Source of the DNA: Amycolatopsis albispora
Lineage (GTDB): Bacteria > Actinomycetota > Actinomycetes > Mycobacteriales > Pseudonocardiaceae
Assembly: GCF_003312875.1 (NCBI RefSeq)
Contig: NZ_CP015163.1
Span: forward strand, 1 to 64,000
DNA length: 64,000 bases
Reading direction: 5' to 3'
Positions within the stretch are counted from its first letter, which is position 1. Each line of letters opens with the position of its first letter. The notes under the pieces are model-generated. The model had not been told where the DNA came from. It saw only the letters and a program-made list of their open reading frames with translations, and did no database searches. Positions 8,650-17,140 of this stretch are shown one piece after another. The translations under genes were made by a program, and so were the position numbers.

Positions 8650-8679
8650 TTGACTTCAACCTACGTTCAAGTTGTCTGC
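8650..8679 (+). promoter_or_regulatory. MerR/SoxR-like promoter dyad before the PPOX gene
   Basis: TTGACT at 8650-8655 overlaps a dyad ACTTCAAC (8653-8660) / GTTCAAGT (8665-8672) with one mismatch. A dyad just after a TTGAC -35 with a long spacer is the arrangement used by MerR-family activators. The start codon at 8687 would then be close to the transcript start. No MerR gene is in the window, so the assignment is tentative. Confidence 0.35.
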
Positions 8680-8686
8680 TGTGCCC

Positions 8687-9100
8687 ATGTCCTTCACCAC
8701 CGCGGAACTCGAGTTCCTCGCCGAGCACGACCTCGGCCGGATGGCCACCGTCCAGCCGGATGGCACCCTGCAGGCCAGCCCGGTCGGTTACCAGTTCAAC
8801 GCCGAGCACGGCAGCATCGACGTCCGGGGGTTCAACCTGGCGAAGAGCCGGAAGTTCCGCAACATCGCGGCCAACGGCCGGGTCGCCTTCGTGGTCGACG
8901 ACCGGCCGTCGCTCGATCCGCCGCGCGTGCGCTGCCTGGAGATCCGCGGCCGCGCCGAGGCGATCACCGGCATCGACCCGGACGGGCACCTCGACGGCTC
9001 GGTCATCCGCATCCACCCCGAGCGGATCATCAGCTTCGGCATCGACGAGCCGGACACCGAGCCCCACCAGCTCACCGCGTACAACCGGAACGTGACCTAG
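8687..9100 (+). CDS. PPOX-class F420-dependent oxidoreductase
   Basis: 137 residues, split-barrel flavin/F420-binding fold. The N-terminus FLAEHDLGRMATVQPDG followed by GYQFN and KSRKFRNIAANGRVAFVVDD matches the actinobacterial PPOX/FDOR-B family, which binds F420 or FMN. ATG 8687 is chosen; GTG 8681 is a close alternative. The TAG stop lies in a CTAG sequence at which an IS481-family element begins, so the gene is intact despite the insertion. Substrate unknown. Confidence 0.85.
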   Translation: MSFTTAELEFLAEHDLGRMATVQPDGTLQASPVGYQFNAEHGSIDVRGFNLAKSRKFRNIAANGRVAFVVDDRPSLDPPRVRCLEIRGRAEAITGIDPDGHLDGSVIRIHPERIISFGIDEPDTEPHQLTAYNRNVT

Positions 9101-10089
9101 CTGTGATGTCCAGGGAGGTTGGTCAGGCGGGTGATGGGTGGCTGGCCTCCGGTGGATGAGTGGGGTCGGTGGTGATTGTAGAAGTGGAGCCAGCCTGGTA
9201 GGGCTGCTCGGCGTGCGGTTTCGGTGGGGTAGTAGCGGGCGTAGGCCCAGCCTTCGGCGAGGGTGCGGTGGAAGCGTTCGATCTTGCCGTTGGTTTGTGG
9301 CCGGTAGGGGCGGGTGCGTTTCGGTGTGATGCCGAGTTCGGTGCAGGTGTCGCGCCAGGTGTGGGAACGGTAGGCGGAGCCGTTGTCGGAGAGGACGCGT
9401 TCGACGTGGACTCCGTGCTCGGCGAACCAGGCCACGGCCCGGCGCAGGACGGCGGTGGCGGCCGGGGTCTTTTCGTCGGCGTGGATTTCGGCGTAGGCCA
9501 GGCGCGAGTGGTCGTCGATGACGGTGTGCAGGAACGCGGTGCCGGTGCGGGGTTTGTAGTCGTTGCCGCGGGGCAGGTTCGGGGTGGTTCGTTTGTTGCG
9601 GGCGCCTTGCTGGCGGCCGACGTAGCGGTGGCCGCCACCGTCGGGGATGTTGCCGAATTTGGTGACGTCGACGTGGATCAGTGAGCCGGGATGGGGGTGT
9701 TCGTAGCGGCGCAGGGGTTCGCCGGTGACCCTGTCGATGCGGCGGAGCCGGTTGATCCGGCAGCGCACCAGGACCGCGTGCACCGTCGAGGCGGCTAGCC
9801 CGAGCCGGCCGGCGATCTGGACCGGGCCCAGCCGGTGTCGCCAGCGCAGCCGCACGATCTGCCGCACGAGGGGTTCGGGTGTTCGGGCGGGGCTGTGGTG
9901 CGGGCGTGAGCTGCGATCGGCCATCCCGGCCTCGCCCTCGGTGCGGTAGCGCTCGGCCCACTTGCGGGCGGTCTTGACCGCGACCATGAACATCTTTGCG
10001 GCCTCGGCCGGTCCCCAGCCCTGCTCGACGATCAGGCGCGCCAGCCGGAGCCGGGTTCGCGGGGTCAAAGTGGCATTAGGGTGGGACAT
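9097..10089 (-). CDS. IS481-family DDE transposase
   Basis: 330 residues. An N-terminal helix-turn-helix region (LARLIVEQGWGPAEAAKMF) and second HTH (GLAASTVHAVLVR) precede an rve-type catalytic core: Asp in HVDVTKFG, Asp in LSDNGSAYRS and Glu in NGKIERFHRTL. Length and motif spacing fit IS481. The stop codon TAG is made from CTA at 9097-9099, which belongs to the target site and not to the element, so the transposase frame is closed by the insertion itself. The gene looks intact. Confidence 0.93.
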   Translation of the reverse strand: MSHPNATLTPRTRLRLARLIVEQGWGPAEAAKMFMVAVKTARKWAERYRTEGEAGMADRSSRPHHSPARTPEPLVRQIVRLRWRHRLGPVQIAGRLGLAASTVHAVLVRCRINRLRRIDRVTGEPLRRYEHPHPGSLIHVDVTKFGNIPDGGGHRYVGRQQGARNKRTTPNLPRGNDYKPRTGTAFLHTVIDDHSRLAYAEIHADEKTPAATAVLRRAVAWFAEHGVHVERVLSDNGSAYRSHTWRDTCTELGITPKRTRPYRPQTNGKIERFHRTLAEGWAYARYYPTETARRAALPGWLHFYNHHRPHSSTGGQPPITRLTNLPGHHS

Positions 10090-10212
10090 GAAGGCCTCCG
10101 GTCGATGCAGTGGTTCCTAGACAGCTCCACTCCACAACCGGAGGCCTTCACCTGTCAGCACGACAGGCCCACAACATCACGTCAATCCGGAACAACGTCC
10201 CCGGACATCACA
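9102..10212 (-). mobile_element. IS481-family insertion sequence, 1,111 bp
   Basis: Ends are TGTGATGTCC at 9102 and its complement ending at 10212; with mismatches the terminal repeats extend to about 25 bp. CCTAG flanks both sides (9096-9100 and 10213-10217), and IS481 is known for CTAG-centred targets. The right flank is the left end of a separate foldback element, so this IS probably inserted into the CTAG duplicated by that older insertion. Confidence 0.85.
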
Positions 10213-10213
10213 C

Positions 10214-10379
10214 CTAGGGCGCGTTTCACCAGTCTTGTTCGCGCTCTTCGCGCCCAGGCGGCCCCTGGCGGCACCGGGCCTTCGGCCGAGTACGCCCAGT
10301 ACGAGGCCGAACGCCCGCCACCGCCAGGAACCACCTGGATCACGAAGCCCATCGAGCAGACTGGTGAAACACGCCCTAG
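10214..10379. mobile_element. Foldback MITE-like element, 166 bp, CTAG-bounded
   Basis: Terminal arms of 21 bp (10214-10234 with 10359-10379) match with one mismatch and begin CTAGGGCGYGTTTCACCAG. The interior keeps partial complementarity (CCAGGCGGCCCCTGGCGG region against CCGCCAGGAACCACCTGG), so the whole unit can fold into one long imperfect hairpin. It has no coding capacity. CTAG at each outer edge is a likely target duplication. Confidence 0.75.
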
Positions 10380-10609
10380 ACGCTGAACCACCCCGCCGCC
10401 AGCGCGAACAGCAGCGCGGCGACCAGCAGCGTGCCGAGCGCGGCCAGCACGATGGTGACGATCGGCACGCCCTTCGACGGGATGGGCTGCGGGTGGGACA
10501 GGCCCGAGGTCTGCCCCGATTCGGGCGGCGTGGCACCGGGCGGCACCCCGCCACCGGGTTCGAGGCCGGGGGTGGCATCGGGTTCGGGATCGGGTGGTGT
10601 CGCGGTCAT
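10376..10609 (-). CDS. Small Pro/Gly-rich protein with one C-terminal membrane helix
   Basis: 77 residues, no recognised family. A Pro/Gly/acid-rich first half (PDPEPDATPGLEPGGG) is followed by one hydrophobic helix, about residues 47-72 (GVPIVTIVLAALGTLLVAAL), ending AAGWFSV. Its TAG stop lies in the CTAG at the right edge of the foldback element. Before the insertions, this gene and the PPOX gene probably ended tail to tail on the same CTAG. Confidence 0.65.
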   Translation of the reverse strand: MTATPPDPEPDATPGLEPGGGVPPGATPPESGQTSGLSHPQPIPSKGVPIVTIVLAALGTLLVAALLFALAAGWFSV

Positions 10610-10660
10610 CTTCCCCGGCTACCCGGTGCGGGCCCGCCTAATCCGGCGCAGAATCACGGC

Positions 10661-11404
10661 ATGGGTGAGTCCGTGGTGTCCAGGGTGGTGCGCATCGTGG
10701 AGACCTTCGGCTCGGACACGCCCGCGCTGCGCGTTTCCGACGTCGCACGCCGGGCGGGGCTGCACGTGGCGACGGCGTCCCGGCTGATCGAGGAGCTGTG
10801 CCGCCACGGCTGGCTCGAACGCGACGACGACCGCCACGTTCGCATCGGCGTCCGGCTGTGGGAACTGGCCTCGCGGGCCTCGCCGACCCTCGGGCTGCGC
10901 GAGGCCGCGATGCCGTTCATGGAGGACCTGCACGCGGTGGTCGGGCACCACACGCAGCTCGGCGTGCGCCAGGGGCACGAAGTGCTGTTCGTGGAACGGC
11001 TTTCGGCGCCGAACGCGGTACTCAACATCACCAGGGTGGCCGGGCGGCTGCCGCTGCACGTGTCGTCGTCGGGGCTGGTGCTGCTCGCACACGCCCCGGC
11101 CGAGGTGCAGGAGGAGGTGCTGGCCGGGCCGCTGCCACCGCGGACGCCGAACACCCCGGCCGCGGTCACCGAGCCGGCCGGGCTGCGGCGGCTGCTGGCC
11201 GGGATCCGGCGCGACGGGTACGTGGTGTGCCCCGGCTTCATCGACCGGGAGACCGCCGGGGTCGCGGTGCCGCTGCGCGGCCCGGGCGAGCAGGTGGTGG
11301 CGGCGCTGTCGGTGATCGTGCCGAACGACCGCCACGCCAGGGCGCAGGTCCCGGCGCTGCGGGCGGCCGCGCACGGCGTTTCCCGGGTGATGTCCTCTCG
11401 CTGA
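10661..11404 (+). CDS. IclR-family regulator, PobR-like
   Basis: 247 residues: winged helix-turn-helix at about 10-60 (LRVSDVARRAGLHVATASRL) and an IclR effector domain (LHVSSSGLVLLA, GFIDRETAGVAVPLRG). ATG 10661 is chosen; the longer upstream frame runs through non-coding and mobile DNA. It lies 48 bp upstream of and in the same direction as a pobA homologue. In Streptomyces an IclR-type PobR controls 4-hydroxybenzoate hydroxylase, so that role is inferred here. Confidence 0.85.
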   Translation: MGESVVSRVVRIVETFGSDTPALRVSDVARRAGLHVATASRLIEELCRHGWLERDDDRHVRIGVRLWELASRASPTLGLREAAMPFMEDLHAVVGHHTQLGVRQGHEVLFVERLSAPNAVLNITRVAGRLPLHVSSSGLVLLAHAPAEVQEEVLAGPLPPRTPNTPAAVTEPAGLRRLLAGIRRDGYVVCPGFIDRETAGVAVPLRGPGEQVVAALSVIVPNDRHARAQVPALRAAAHGVSRVMSSR

Positions 11405-11452
11405 ATGAGAATGTGGTGGTGGCCACGCCCCGGCCCGCGCATCCTGCTCGGC

Positions 11453-12631
11453 ATGGCGACGCGAACCAGAGTGGCGATCATCGGGGCCGGTCCGGCCGGG
11501 CTGCTGCTGTCCCACCTGCTCCACCTCGAAGGCATCGAGTCGGTGCTGGTCGAACGGCAGAGCGCGGAGTACGTGCGTGCCCGCATCCGTGCCGGCATTC
11601 TCGAGGCGTCCACGGTGGAACTGCTCAAGGAGGCGGGCGTCGGCGACCGGCTGGCCGCCGAGTCGATGGAGCACCGCGGCATCCACCTGCAGTGGCCCGG
11701 CGAACGTCACCACCTCGACTTCGTCCGCCTCGCCGGGCGCTCGGTCTCGGTGTACGGGCAGACCGAGGTCACCAAGGACCTGATGCTCGCGCGTGAACGG
11801 GCCGGGCGGCAGGCCTTCTACGAAGCGTCCGAAGTGGAGCTACACGACGTCGGCACGGACCGGCCGTCGGTGACCTTTGTGGACAGTGACGGGCGGCCGC
11901 AGCGCCTGGAGGCCGAGGTGATCGCCGGGTGCGACGGGTTCCACGGCCCGAGCCGAGCGTCCATTCCGGACCCGGCTACCTGGGAACGCGAATACCCGTT
12001 CGCCTGGCTCGGCGTGCTGGCCGACGTCGCGCCGTCCACCGACGAGCTGATCTACGCGTGGCACCCCGACGGTTTTGCCATGCACAGCATGCGGTCGCCG
12101 CGCGTGAGCCGGTTCTACCTCCAGGTGCGGCCGGACGAGGACATCAGCGAATGGAGCGACGACCGGATCTGGACGGCGCTGACCACGCGCCTGGAGGCCG
12201 GGCAGCCGGGCTGGCGGCTGGAAACCGGCCCGATCACCGAGAAGAGCGTGCTGCCGATGCGCAGCTTCGTCGCCACGCCGATGCGGCACGGCAGGCTGTT
12301 CCTGGCCGGGGACGCCGCGCACATCGTGCCGCCGACCGGTGCGAAGGGGCTCAATCTCGCCGTCGCCGACGTCGCGCTGCTGGCGCGGGCGCTGACCGCC
12401 TGGCTGCGCGAGGGCTCGGCGGAGCTCGCCGAGTCCTATTCGGACACCGCGCTGCGCCGGGTCTGGCGGTGCACGCACTTCTCCTGGTGGATGACCACCA
12501 TGCTGCACCGCCACGGTGACGACTTCGACGCGCAGCTGCAGCTGTCGCAGCTGCGCCGCACGGTCAGCTCGGAGGCCGCCGCCACCGAACTCGCGGAAAA
12601 CTACGCGGGCCTGCCGATCGGATACCGGTAA
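11453..12631 (+). CDS. pobA: 4-hydroxybenzoate 3-monooxygenase
   Basis: 392 residues, group A flavoprotein monooxygenase that turns 4-hydroxybenzoate into protocatechuate using FAD, NAD(P)H and oxygen. Seen: GAGPAG FAD loop (about residue 10-15), RIRAGILE, the GCDGFHGPSR linker motif and GDAAHIVPPTGAKGLN, all hallmarks of PobA as opposed to other hydroxylases. ATG 11453 is chosen; a 16-codon upstream extension starting at 11405 has poor codon use. The protocatechuate pathway genes are not in the window. Confidence 0.9.
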   Translation: MATRTRVAIIGAGPAGLLLSHLLHLEGIESVLVERQSAEYVRARIRAGILEASTVELLKEAGVGDRLAAESMEHRGIHLQWPGERHHLDFVRLAGRSVSVYGQTEVTKDLMLARERAGRQAFYEASEVELHDVGTDRPSVTFVDSDGRPQRLEAEVIAGCDGFHGPSRASIPDPATWEREYPFAWLGVLADVAPSTDELIYAWHPDGFAMHSMRSPRVSRFYLQVRPDEDISEWSDDRIWTALTTRLEAGQPGWRLETGPITEKSVLPMRSFVATPMRHGRLFLAGDAAHIVPPTGAKGLNLAVADVALLARALTAWLREGSAELAESYSDTALRRVWRCTHFSWWMTTMLHRHGDDFDAQLQLSQLRRTVSSEAAATELAENYAGLPIGYR

Positions 12632-12670
12632 GCTGGTGGTGTCTTCGGCACCGGGTGAACGGGGGAGTTC

Positions 12671-12880
12671 GTGGCGCACGAGATCGAGCACCAGGAGATC
12701 AACGCCGACCGGGTGATCGCCGGTTGTGCCATCGGATCGGGGCTGGCCAGCCTGATCGCCGGGTTTCTCACCACCGACGAGATGCTGATGGCGCAGTTCA
12801 AGCTCGGCAACGACGTGCTGTTCTGGGGTGGCGGCATCCTGCTGCTGCTCGGGCTGGTCTTCGCCGTCGTCCGGGACTGA
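12671..12880 (+). CDS. Small two-helix membrane protein
   Basis: 69 residues starting at GTG 12671, with GGGGGAG nine bases upstream. Hydrophobic stretches at about 15-33 (VIAGCAIGSGLASLIAGF) and 50-66 (LFWGGGILLLLGLVFAV) suggest two membrane segments. It follows pobA by 39 bp. No family recognised and no function proposed. Confidence 0.65.
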   Translation: MAHEIEHQEINADRVIAGCAIGSGLASLIAGFLTTDEMLMAQFKLGNDVLFWGGGILLLLGLVFAVVRD

Positions 12881-12885
12881 GGCGG

Positions 12886-13212
12886 TCAGGCCTGCCGCGC
12901 GGCCCAGGTCTGTGACCAGGCTTCCAGCGGCAGCAACGCGGCGACCAGCTCGGTGCCCAGTGGCGTGAGGTGGTACCCGTCGCCGTCGAGCGTGACCAGC
13001 CCGGCGTCGGTGAGTTCGGCGAGCCGGGTGGTCAGCACGCTCGACGACATCCGCTCGCAGCGGCGTTGCAGTTCGCGGAATCCGGCGCCGCTCTGGTGCA
13101 GTTCCCAGATCACGCGCAGCGCCCACCGCCTGCCGAGCAGGTCCAGCGCGGCCATGATCGGCCGCCCGGTGGCCGAGCCGCGAACCGGTGTGCCCGGTTT
13201 GGGTGCCGTCAC
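12886..13212 (-). CDS. HxlR-family transcriptional regulator
   Basis: 108 residues, one winged-helix domain: MAALDLLGRRWALRVIWEL, FRELQRRCERMSSSVLTTRL and LTPLGTELVAALLPLEAW are the family's diagnostic blocks. It lacks the common N-terminal Cys redox sensor. It overlaps the upstream NTF2-like gene by 4 bp (GTGA), so the two are co-transcribed and it may regulate its own operon. Confidence 0.9.
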   Translation of the reverse strand: MTAPKPGTPVRGSATGRPIMAALDLLGRRWALRVIWELHQSGAGFRELQRRCERMSSSVLTTRLAELTDAGLVTLDGDGYHLTPLGTELVAALLPLEAWSQTWAARQA

Positions 13213-13574
13213 CGCGTGCTCGGCAGCGGAGCGGCCTCCAGCGCGGCGGCCATTTCGGCGATCGACGCCTGGAGCGGGGCGAGCGGGCGCAGCATCAGCG
13301 TGGCCTCGGCCAGCAGGCCTTCCTCGTATCGCTGGTCCAGCACGCCCTGTAAGGCACCGCTGTCGAAGAAGGTGGTGACGTGCGGCCCGTCGCTGATCTC
13401 GCGCGTCGGCGAGATTTCCCGCAGTACCCCGGAAACCAGGCCGAACAGGTGCGCCACGTCGGCCCGGCCCGCGTAGTCGGCGACCGGCGAGTGGAAGCGG
13501 ACGTCCTCGGCCAGCAGTGCGTTCAGCCCGGCCTTGTCGCGCTCGCGCAGCAGGGAAACCAGCGTGGATGCCAT
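13209..13574 (-). CDS. NTF2-like (SnoaL-type) small alpha+beta protein
   Basis: 121 residues. MASTLVSLLRERDKAGLNALLAEDVRFHSPVADYAGRAD-type order (kept here in words: a helix, then LLAEDVRFHSPV, a GRADV turn and later strands) marks the NTF2 barrel seen in SnoaL-like enzymes and binding proteins. ATG 13574 is used; the longer frame is antisense noise from the methyltransferase. Operon with the HxlR gene. No catalytic residue can be assigned. Confidence 0.7.
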   Translation of the reverse strand: MASTLVSLLRERDKAGLNALLAEDVRFHSPVADYAGRADVAHLFGLVSGVLREISPTREISDGPHVTTFFDSGALQGVLDQRYEEGLLAEATLMLRPLAPLQASIAEMAAALEAAPLPSTR

Positions 13575-13605
13575 GCCGGTCACCCTACGCCGCGTGCTTC
13601 GATTT

Positions 13606-14418
13606 TCAAAGCAGTCGGCCGACCCCCGCGTACGGCAGGTTGTTGATCGCCGGGTCGTCGGACATGTCACCGACGCCCTGCGGATTCCACATCGCGCAGC
13701 CGACCAGCCCCGGTTCGACCAGTTCGAAGCCTTCGAAGAACCGCAGCACCTGGTCGTGCGTGCGCGGGAACGGCTGGTTCTGCGTGCTCCGGTACGCCTC
13801 GATCGCCTCGTCCAGCCCGGCCGAATCGGCGTCCGCGGCCACGTGCGACACGGCCAGGTAGCTGCCGCTCGCCAGCCGCGCGCGATACCGCGCCAGCAGG
13901 CCGACCGGATCCCACGAATCCGGCACAAAATGCAGCAACAGCAACATGAACAACCCGACCGGCTGGTCGAAATCCAGCAGGTCGGTGGTTTTGGGCGAGT
14001 CCAGGATCTTCTCGGCGTCACGCAGGTCGGCCTGGAGCGCCACGCACCGGTCGTTGCCGCGCAGCAGCAACTGGCTGTGCGCCACCGCCACCGGCTCGCG
14101 ATCGACGTAGACCACCCGGCACTCCGGGTCGAGCGCCTGCACGATCTCGTGCAGGTTGCCCACGGTGGGAATGCCCGACCCGATGTCGAGGAACTGCCGG
14201 ATCCCGGACTCCACCATGAACGTGGCCGCCCGGCGCAGGAACGCGCGGTTGAGCCGCGCCGCGTCACGCACCCCCGGCATGATCTTGAGGATCTGCTCGC
14301 CGAGTTCGCGGTCGGCCGGGAAGTGGTGGTCGCCGTCCAGCCAGTAGTCGTACACCCTGGCCGGATTCGGCACGTTGACGTCGACTTCGGGGGGCACCCA
14401 GCTCAGGTCCGGAATCAC
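13606..14418 (-). CDS. SAM-dependent methyltransferase, DUF574/Methyltransf_19 family
   Basis: 270 residues. The N-terminus PNPARVYDYWLDGDHHFPAD is the signature of this actinobacterial family, followed by the SAM-binding loop LDIGSGIPTVGNLHE and VYVDREPVAV acidic strand. GTG 14418 is chosen because ACAGGAG precedes it by a few bases; a longer frame to 14511 is non-coding-like. The family is abundant in actinomycetes and mostly unassigned. It is divergent from the P450 gene, 151 bp away. Confidence 0.85.
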   Translation of the reverse strand: MIPDLSWVPPEVDVNVPNPARVYDYWLDGDHHFPADRELGEQILKIMPGVRDAARLNRAFLRRAATFMVESGIRQFLDIGSGIPTVGNLHEIVQALDPECRVVYVDREPVAVAHSQLLLRGNDRCVALQADLRDAEKILDSPKTTDLLDFDQPVGLFMLLLLHFVPDSWDPVGLLARYRARLASGSYLAVSHVAADADSAGLDEAIEAYRSTQNQPFPRTHDQVLRFFEGFELVEPGLVGCAMWNPQGVGDMSDDPAINNLPYAGVGRLL

Positions 14419-14569
14419 CGTGACTCCTGTCTGCTCGTGTGCGGGACTCGGTCCGGCGCGGGAGTGTAGCCCTACGCGAAGGAGCAACCGCGCTCGTCCG
14501 TTTGTGTGCACGCGGTGGCCGTGCCGCCCGCGCGCGCCCTACTGTGGCGGCCTCGCGACGGGAGGGAAG

Positions 14570-15913
14570 TTGCTCGCACAACCGGAAATCGCGCCCGGCC
14601 GGTGGCCATTGCTCGGGCACACCGTGCCGCTGCTGCGTGACCCGCTCGGCCTGTTCTCCGCGGTGCGCGAGCGCGGTGAGGTGGTACGGCTGTTCCTCGG
14701 CCCGCTGCCGGTTTACCTGGTCACCACGCCGGAACTGGCCTGGCAGCTGCTGGTCACCGACGGCGCGAAGTTCGACAAGGGCATCGTTTTCGACAAGATG
14801 CGCCCGCTGTTCGGCGACGGGCTGGCCACCTCCAACGGTGAGCTGAACCGGCGCCAGCGCCGCCTGGTGCAACCGGCCTTCCACCGCGACCGCATCGCCG
14901 GTTACGCCGATCAGACGATCACGCGGCTGGCCGCCGAGGTCGCGGATTCGTGGCAGGCCGGGCAGATCGTCGACTTCGGCGAGCGCATGCAGGACTTCGC
15001 GCTGACCGCCGCCGGGCGCACGCTGTTCTCCACCGAACTCGGCGACGAGGTGCTCACCGAGATCCAGCGCTCCATTCCGATCATGCTGAAGTACGTGCTG
15101 CTCCGCGCGTTTTCCCCGGGCTGGGTGGAAAAACTGCCGATCCCGCCGAACCGGCGGTTCGACGCGGCGGCCGCGCGCCTGCGCCGGGTGATCACCGAGG
15201 CGGTGGTGTCCGCGCGGTCGTCGGGCACCGACCACGGCGACCTGCTGTCGATGCTGCTGCTGGCCCGTGACGAGGAAACCGGCGAGGGCATGAGCGACCG
15301 GCAGGTGCGCGACGAGGTGATCACCATTCTCACCACCGGCGCGGAAACCACCGCGGTGGCACTGGCCTGGTTCTTCCACGAACTCGGGCGGCACTCGGCG
15401 GTGGAACGCCGGTTCCACGCCGAAATCGACCGCGTGCTCGGCGGGCGGCCGGTGCGGTTCGGCGACCTGCCCGCGCTGGAGTACACCCAGCGGATCATTC
15501 ACGAGATCGGGCGCCGCACGCCGCCGCTGATCCTGATGCGCCGCGCCCGCGAGGACGTCGAACTCGGCGGTGTGCCCGTTCCGGCCGGTGCCGAGGTCGC
15601 GGTCAGCCAGCACACGCTGCACCAGGATCCCCGCCATTTCCCCGATCCCGGCCGGTTCGACCCCGACCGGTGGACGGCGGAGCGGCTGGCCGCGCTGCCG
15701 CGCGGTGCGTTCATCCCGTTCGGCGCCGGTGCCCGCCTGTGCCCCGGGCACTTCCTGGCACCGGCCGAGATCGCCATCGCCGCGGTGACCATCGGCGCGC
15801 GCTGGCGGCTGGTGCCGGTGCCGGGGAAACCGGTGCGCACCAAGATCAAGGCGACCATGCAGCCGGATCGGCTGCCGATGCTGGTCACCCCACGGGACGC
15901 CACCTCAGGGTGA
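14570..15913 (+). CDS. Cytochrome P450 monooxygenase
   Basis: 447 residues, starting at TTG 14570 with GGAGGGAAG immediately upstream. Seen: I-helix TTGAETTAVALAW, K-helix ExxR (EIGR in IIHEIGRRTPPL), and the heme loop FGAGARLCPGHFLAPAE with the axial Cys. The K-helix and meander region resemble the class that includes terpene and fatty-acid oxidising P450s more than the typical Streptomyces CYP105/107 types. No ferredoxin is adjacent. Substrate unknown. Confidence 0.9.
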   Translation: MLAQPEIAPGRWPLLGHTVPLLRDPLGLFSAVRERGEVVRLFLGPLPVYLVTTPELAWQLLVTDGAKFDKGIVFDKMRPLFGDGLATSNGELNRRQRRLVQPAFHRDRIAGYADQTITRLAAEVADSWQAGQIVDFGERMQDFALTAAGRTLFSTELGDEVLTEIQRSIPIMLKYVLLRAFSPGWVEKLPIPPNRRFDAAAARLRRVITEAVVSARSSGTDHGDLLSMLLLARDEETGEGMSDRQVRDEVITILTTGAETTAVALAWFFHELGRHSAVERRFHAEIDRVLGGRPVRFGDLPALEYTQRIIHEIGRRTPPLILMRRAREDVELGGVPVPAGAEVAVSQHTLHQDPRHFPDPGRFDPDRWTAERLAALPRGAFIPFGAGARLCPGHFLAPAEIAIAAVTIGARWRLVPVPGKPVRTKIKATMQPDRLPMLVTPRDATSG

Positions 15914-15974
15914 GTGATCGGCTACCGCGTGTACCCTGTGTAGCTCTCTTGGAACGCCACACGGAGGTAATCCC

Positions 15975-17045
15975 GTGAGAACCCCGGCCAAGCTGACCGC
16001 CTCGCTGCTCGCCTGCTGTGCCCTGCTGGGGAGCGCGACCGTGCCCACGGCGGCAGGCCAGCAGGCGCACCCGGTCAGCTGCTCGGACACCGATCTCCCG
16101 GTCAGCGGGCCCGACGGCCCCACCACCGTGCACGGGCGGTTCTGCCTGCCCGCCGGGACCACGCCCCGCGCGGTGCAGCTGCTGGTGCACGGCGGCACCT
16201 ACAACAGCGCGTACTGGGACATTCCCCATGAGCCGGACCGGAATTCCTACCAGCGCGACATGGCGGCGCACGGGTACGCCACCTTCGCCATGGACCAGCT
16301 CGGCGCTGGCCGCAGCGGTCAGTCGGCCAGCCCGTGGCTGCTCCTGCCCGCCGCCGCGAAGGCCGTGCACGAGGTGGTCGGGCACCTGCGTGCCGGGCAC
16401 GTCGGCGGGCTGGCCTTCGAAAAGGTGGTGCTGGCCGGGCATTCGGTGGGTTCCGGGGTGGTGGCGGCGGAAGCGGCCACCTATCACGACGTGGACGGGG
16501 TGATCCTGTCCGGGATCACCCATCTGCCCGCGGTGCCGGTGCTCGCGCTCGGGGTGCTGTTCGGCCTGCGGCCGGCCTTCACGGAACCGCGGTTCCTCGG
16601 CAGTGACCTGCTGTATTTCACCACGAATCCGGGTTCTCGCGAGTGGTTGTTCTACCACCGGGAAAATGCGGACCCGGCTGTCATCGCGGCGGACGAGGCG
16701 ACCAAGGACCAGGTTTCCGTTCCCGGGATGGGCACGGTGGCGGTTTTCGGCATTGTGTTTCCGGTCACTGCGGCCATCGACGTACCGGTGTTCCAGCCGG
16801 TCGGCGAAAAGGACGTGCTCTTTTGCGGAGTGCTCGCGCTCCGCGACTGTTCCAGCGCGGAAAAACTGCACGCACAGGAGGCGCCGTACTACCGCGAGGC
16901 CGCGAAACTTTCGACCTACGTGCTGCCCGGCGCCGGTCATTCCCTGGCCCTGCACCGGAATGCGGCGGACTACCGGGAGGCCACGCGGTCGTGGCTGCGC
17001 GGTACGTTGGGGCTCGCGCCGGAGGGTTACCACCCGATTGGCTGA
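15975..17045 (+). CDS. Secreted alpha/beta hydrolase
   Basis: 356 residues. The first 28 form a signal peptide (MRTPAK, hydrophobic LTASLLACCALLGSA, then PTAAGQQA). The mature part has an HGGTYNSAYWD oxyanion region, the nucleophile elbow GHSVG, an Asp in VGEKD and a His in GAGHSL, so a full catalytic triad is present. GTG 15975 follows GGAGG. It is 61 bp after the P450 gene in the same direction. Esterase or lipase activity on the cell surface or outside is likely; substrate unknown. Confidence 0.85.
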   Translation: MRTPAKLTASLLACCALLGSATVPTAAGQQAHPVSCSDTDLPVSGPDGPTTVHGRFCLPAGTTPRAVQLLVHGGTYNSAYWDIPHEPDRNSYQRDMAAHGYATFAMDQLGAGRSGQSASPWLLLPAAAKAVHEVVGHLRAGHVGGLAFEKVVLAGHSVGSGVVAAEAATYHDVDGVILSGITHLPAVPVLALGVLFGLRPAFTEPRFLGSDLLYFTTNPGSREWLFYHRENADPAVIAADEATKDQVSVPGMGTVAVFGIVFPVTAAIDVPVFQPVGEKDVLFCGVLALRDCSSAEKLHAQEAPYYREAAKLSTYVLPGAGHSLALHRNAADYREATRSWLRGTLGLAPEGYHPIG

Positions 17046-17140
17046 CCCTTTGGCAGCGGGCTCCGGTAGAGAATCCGGAAGGATCTTTCCCGCCCCCGAT
17101 GGATTCCCCTTCGGCCCAGCGAGCGCAGAGACAGGCAGCA

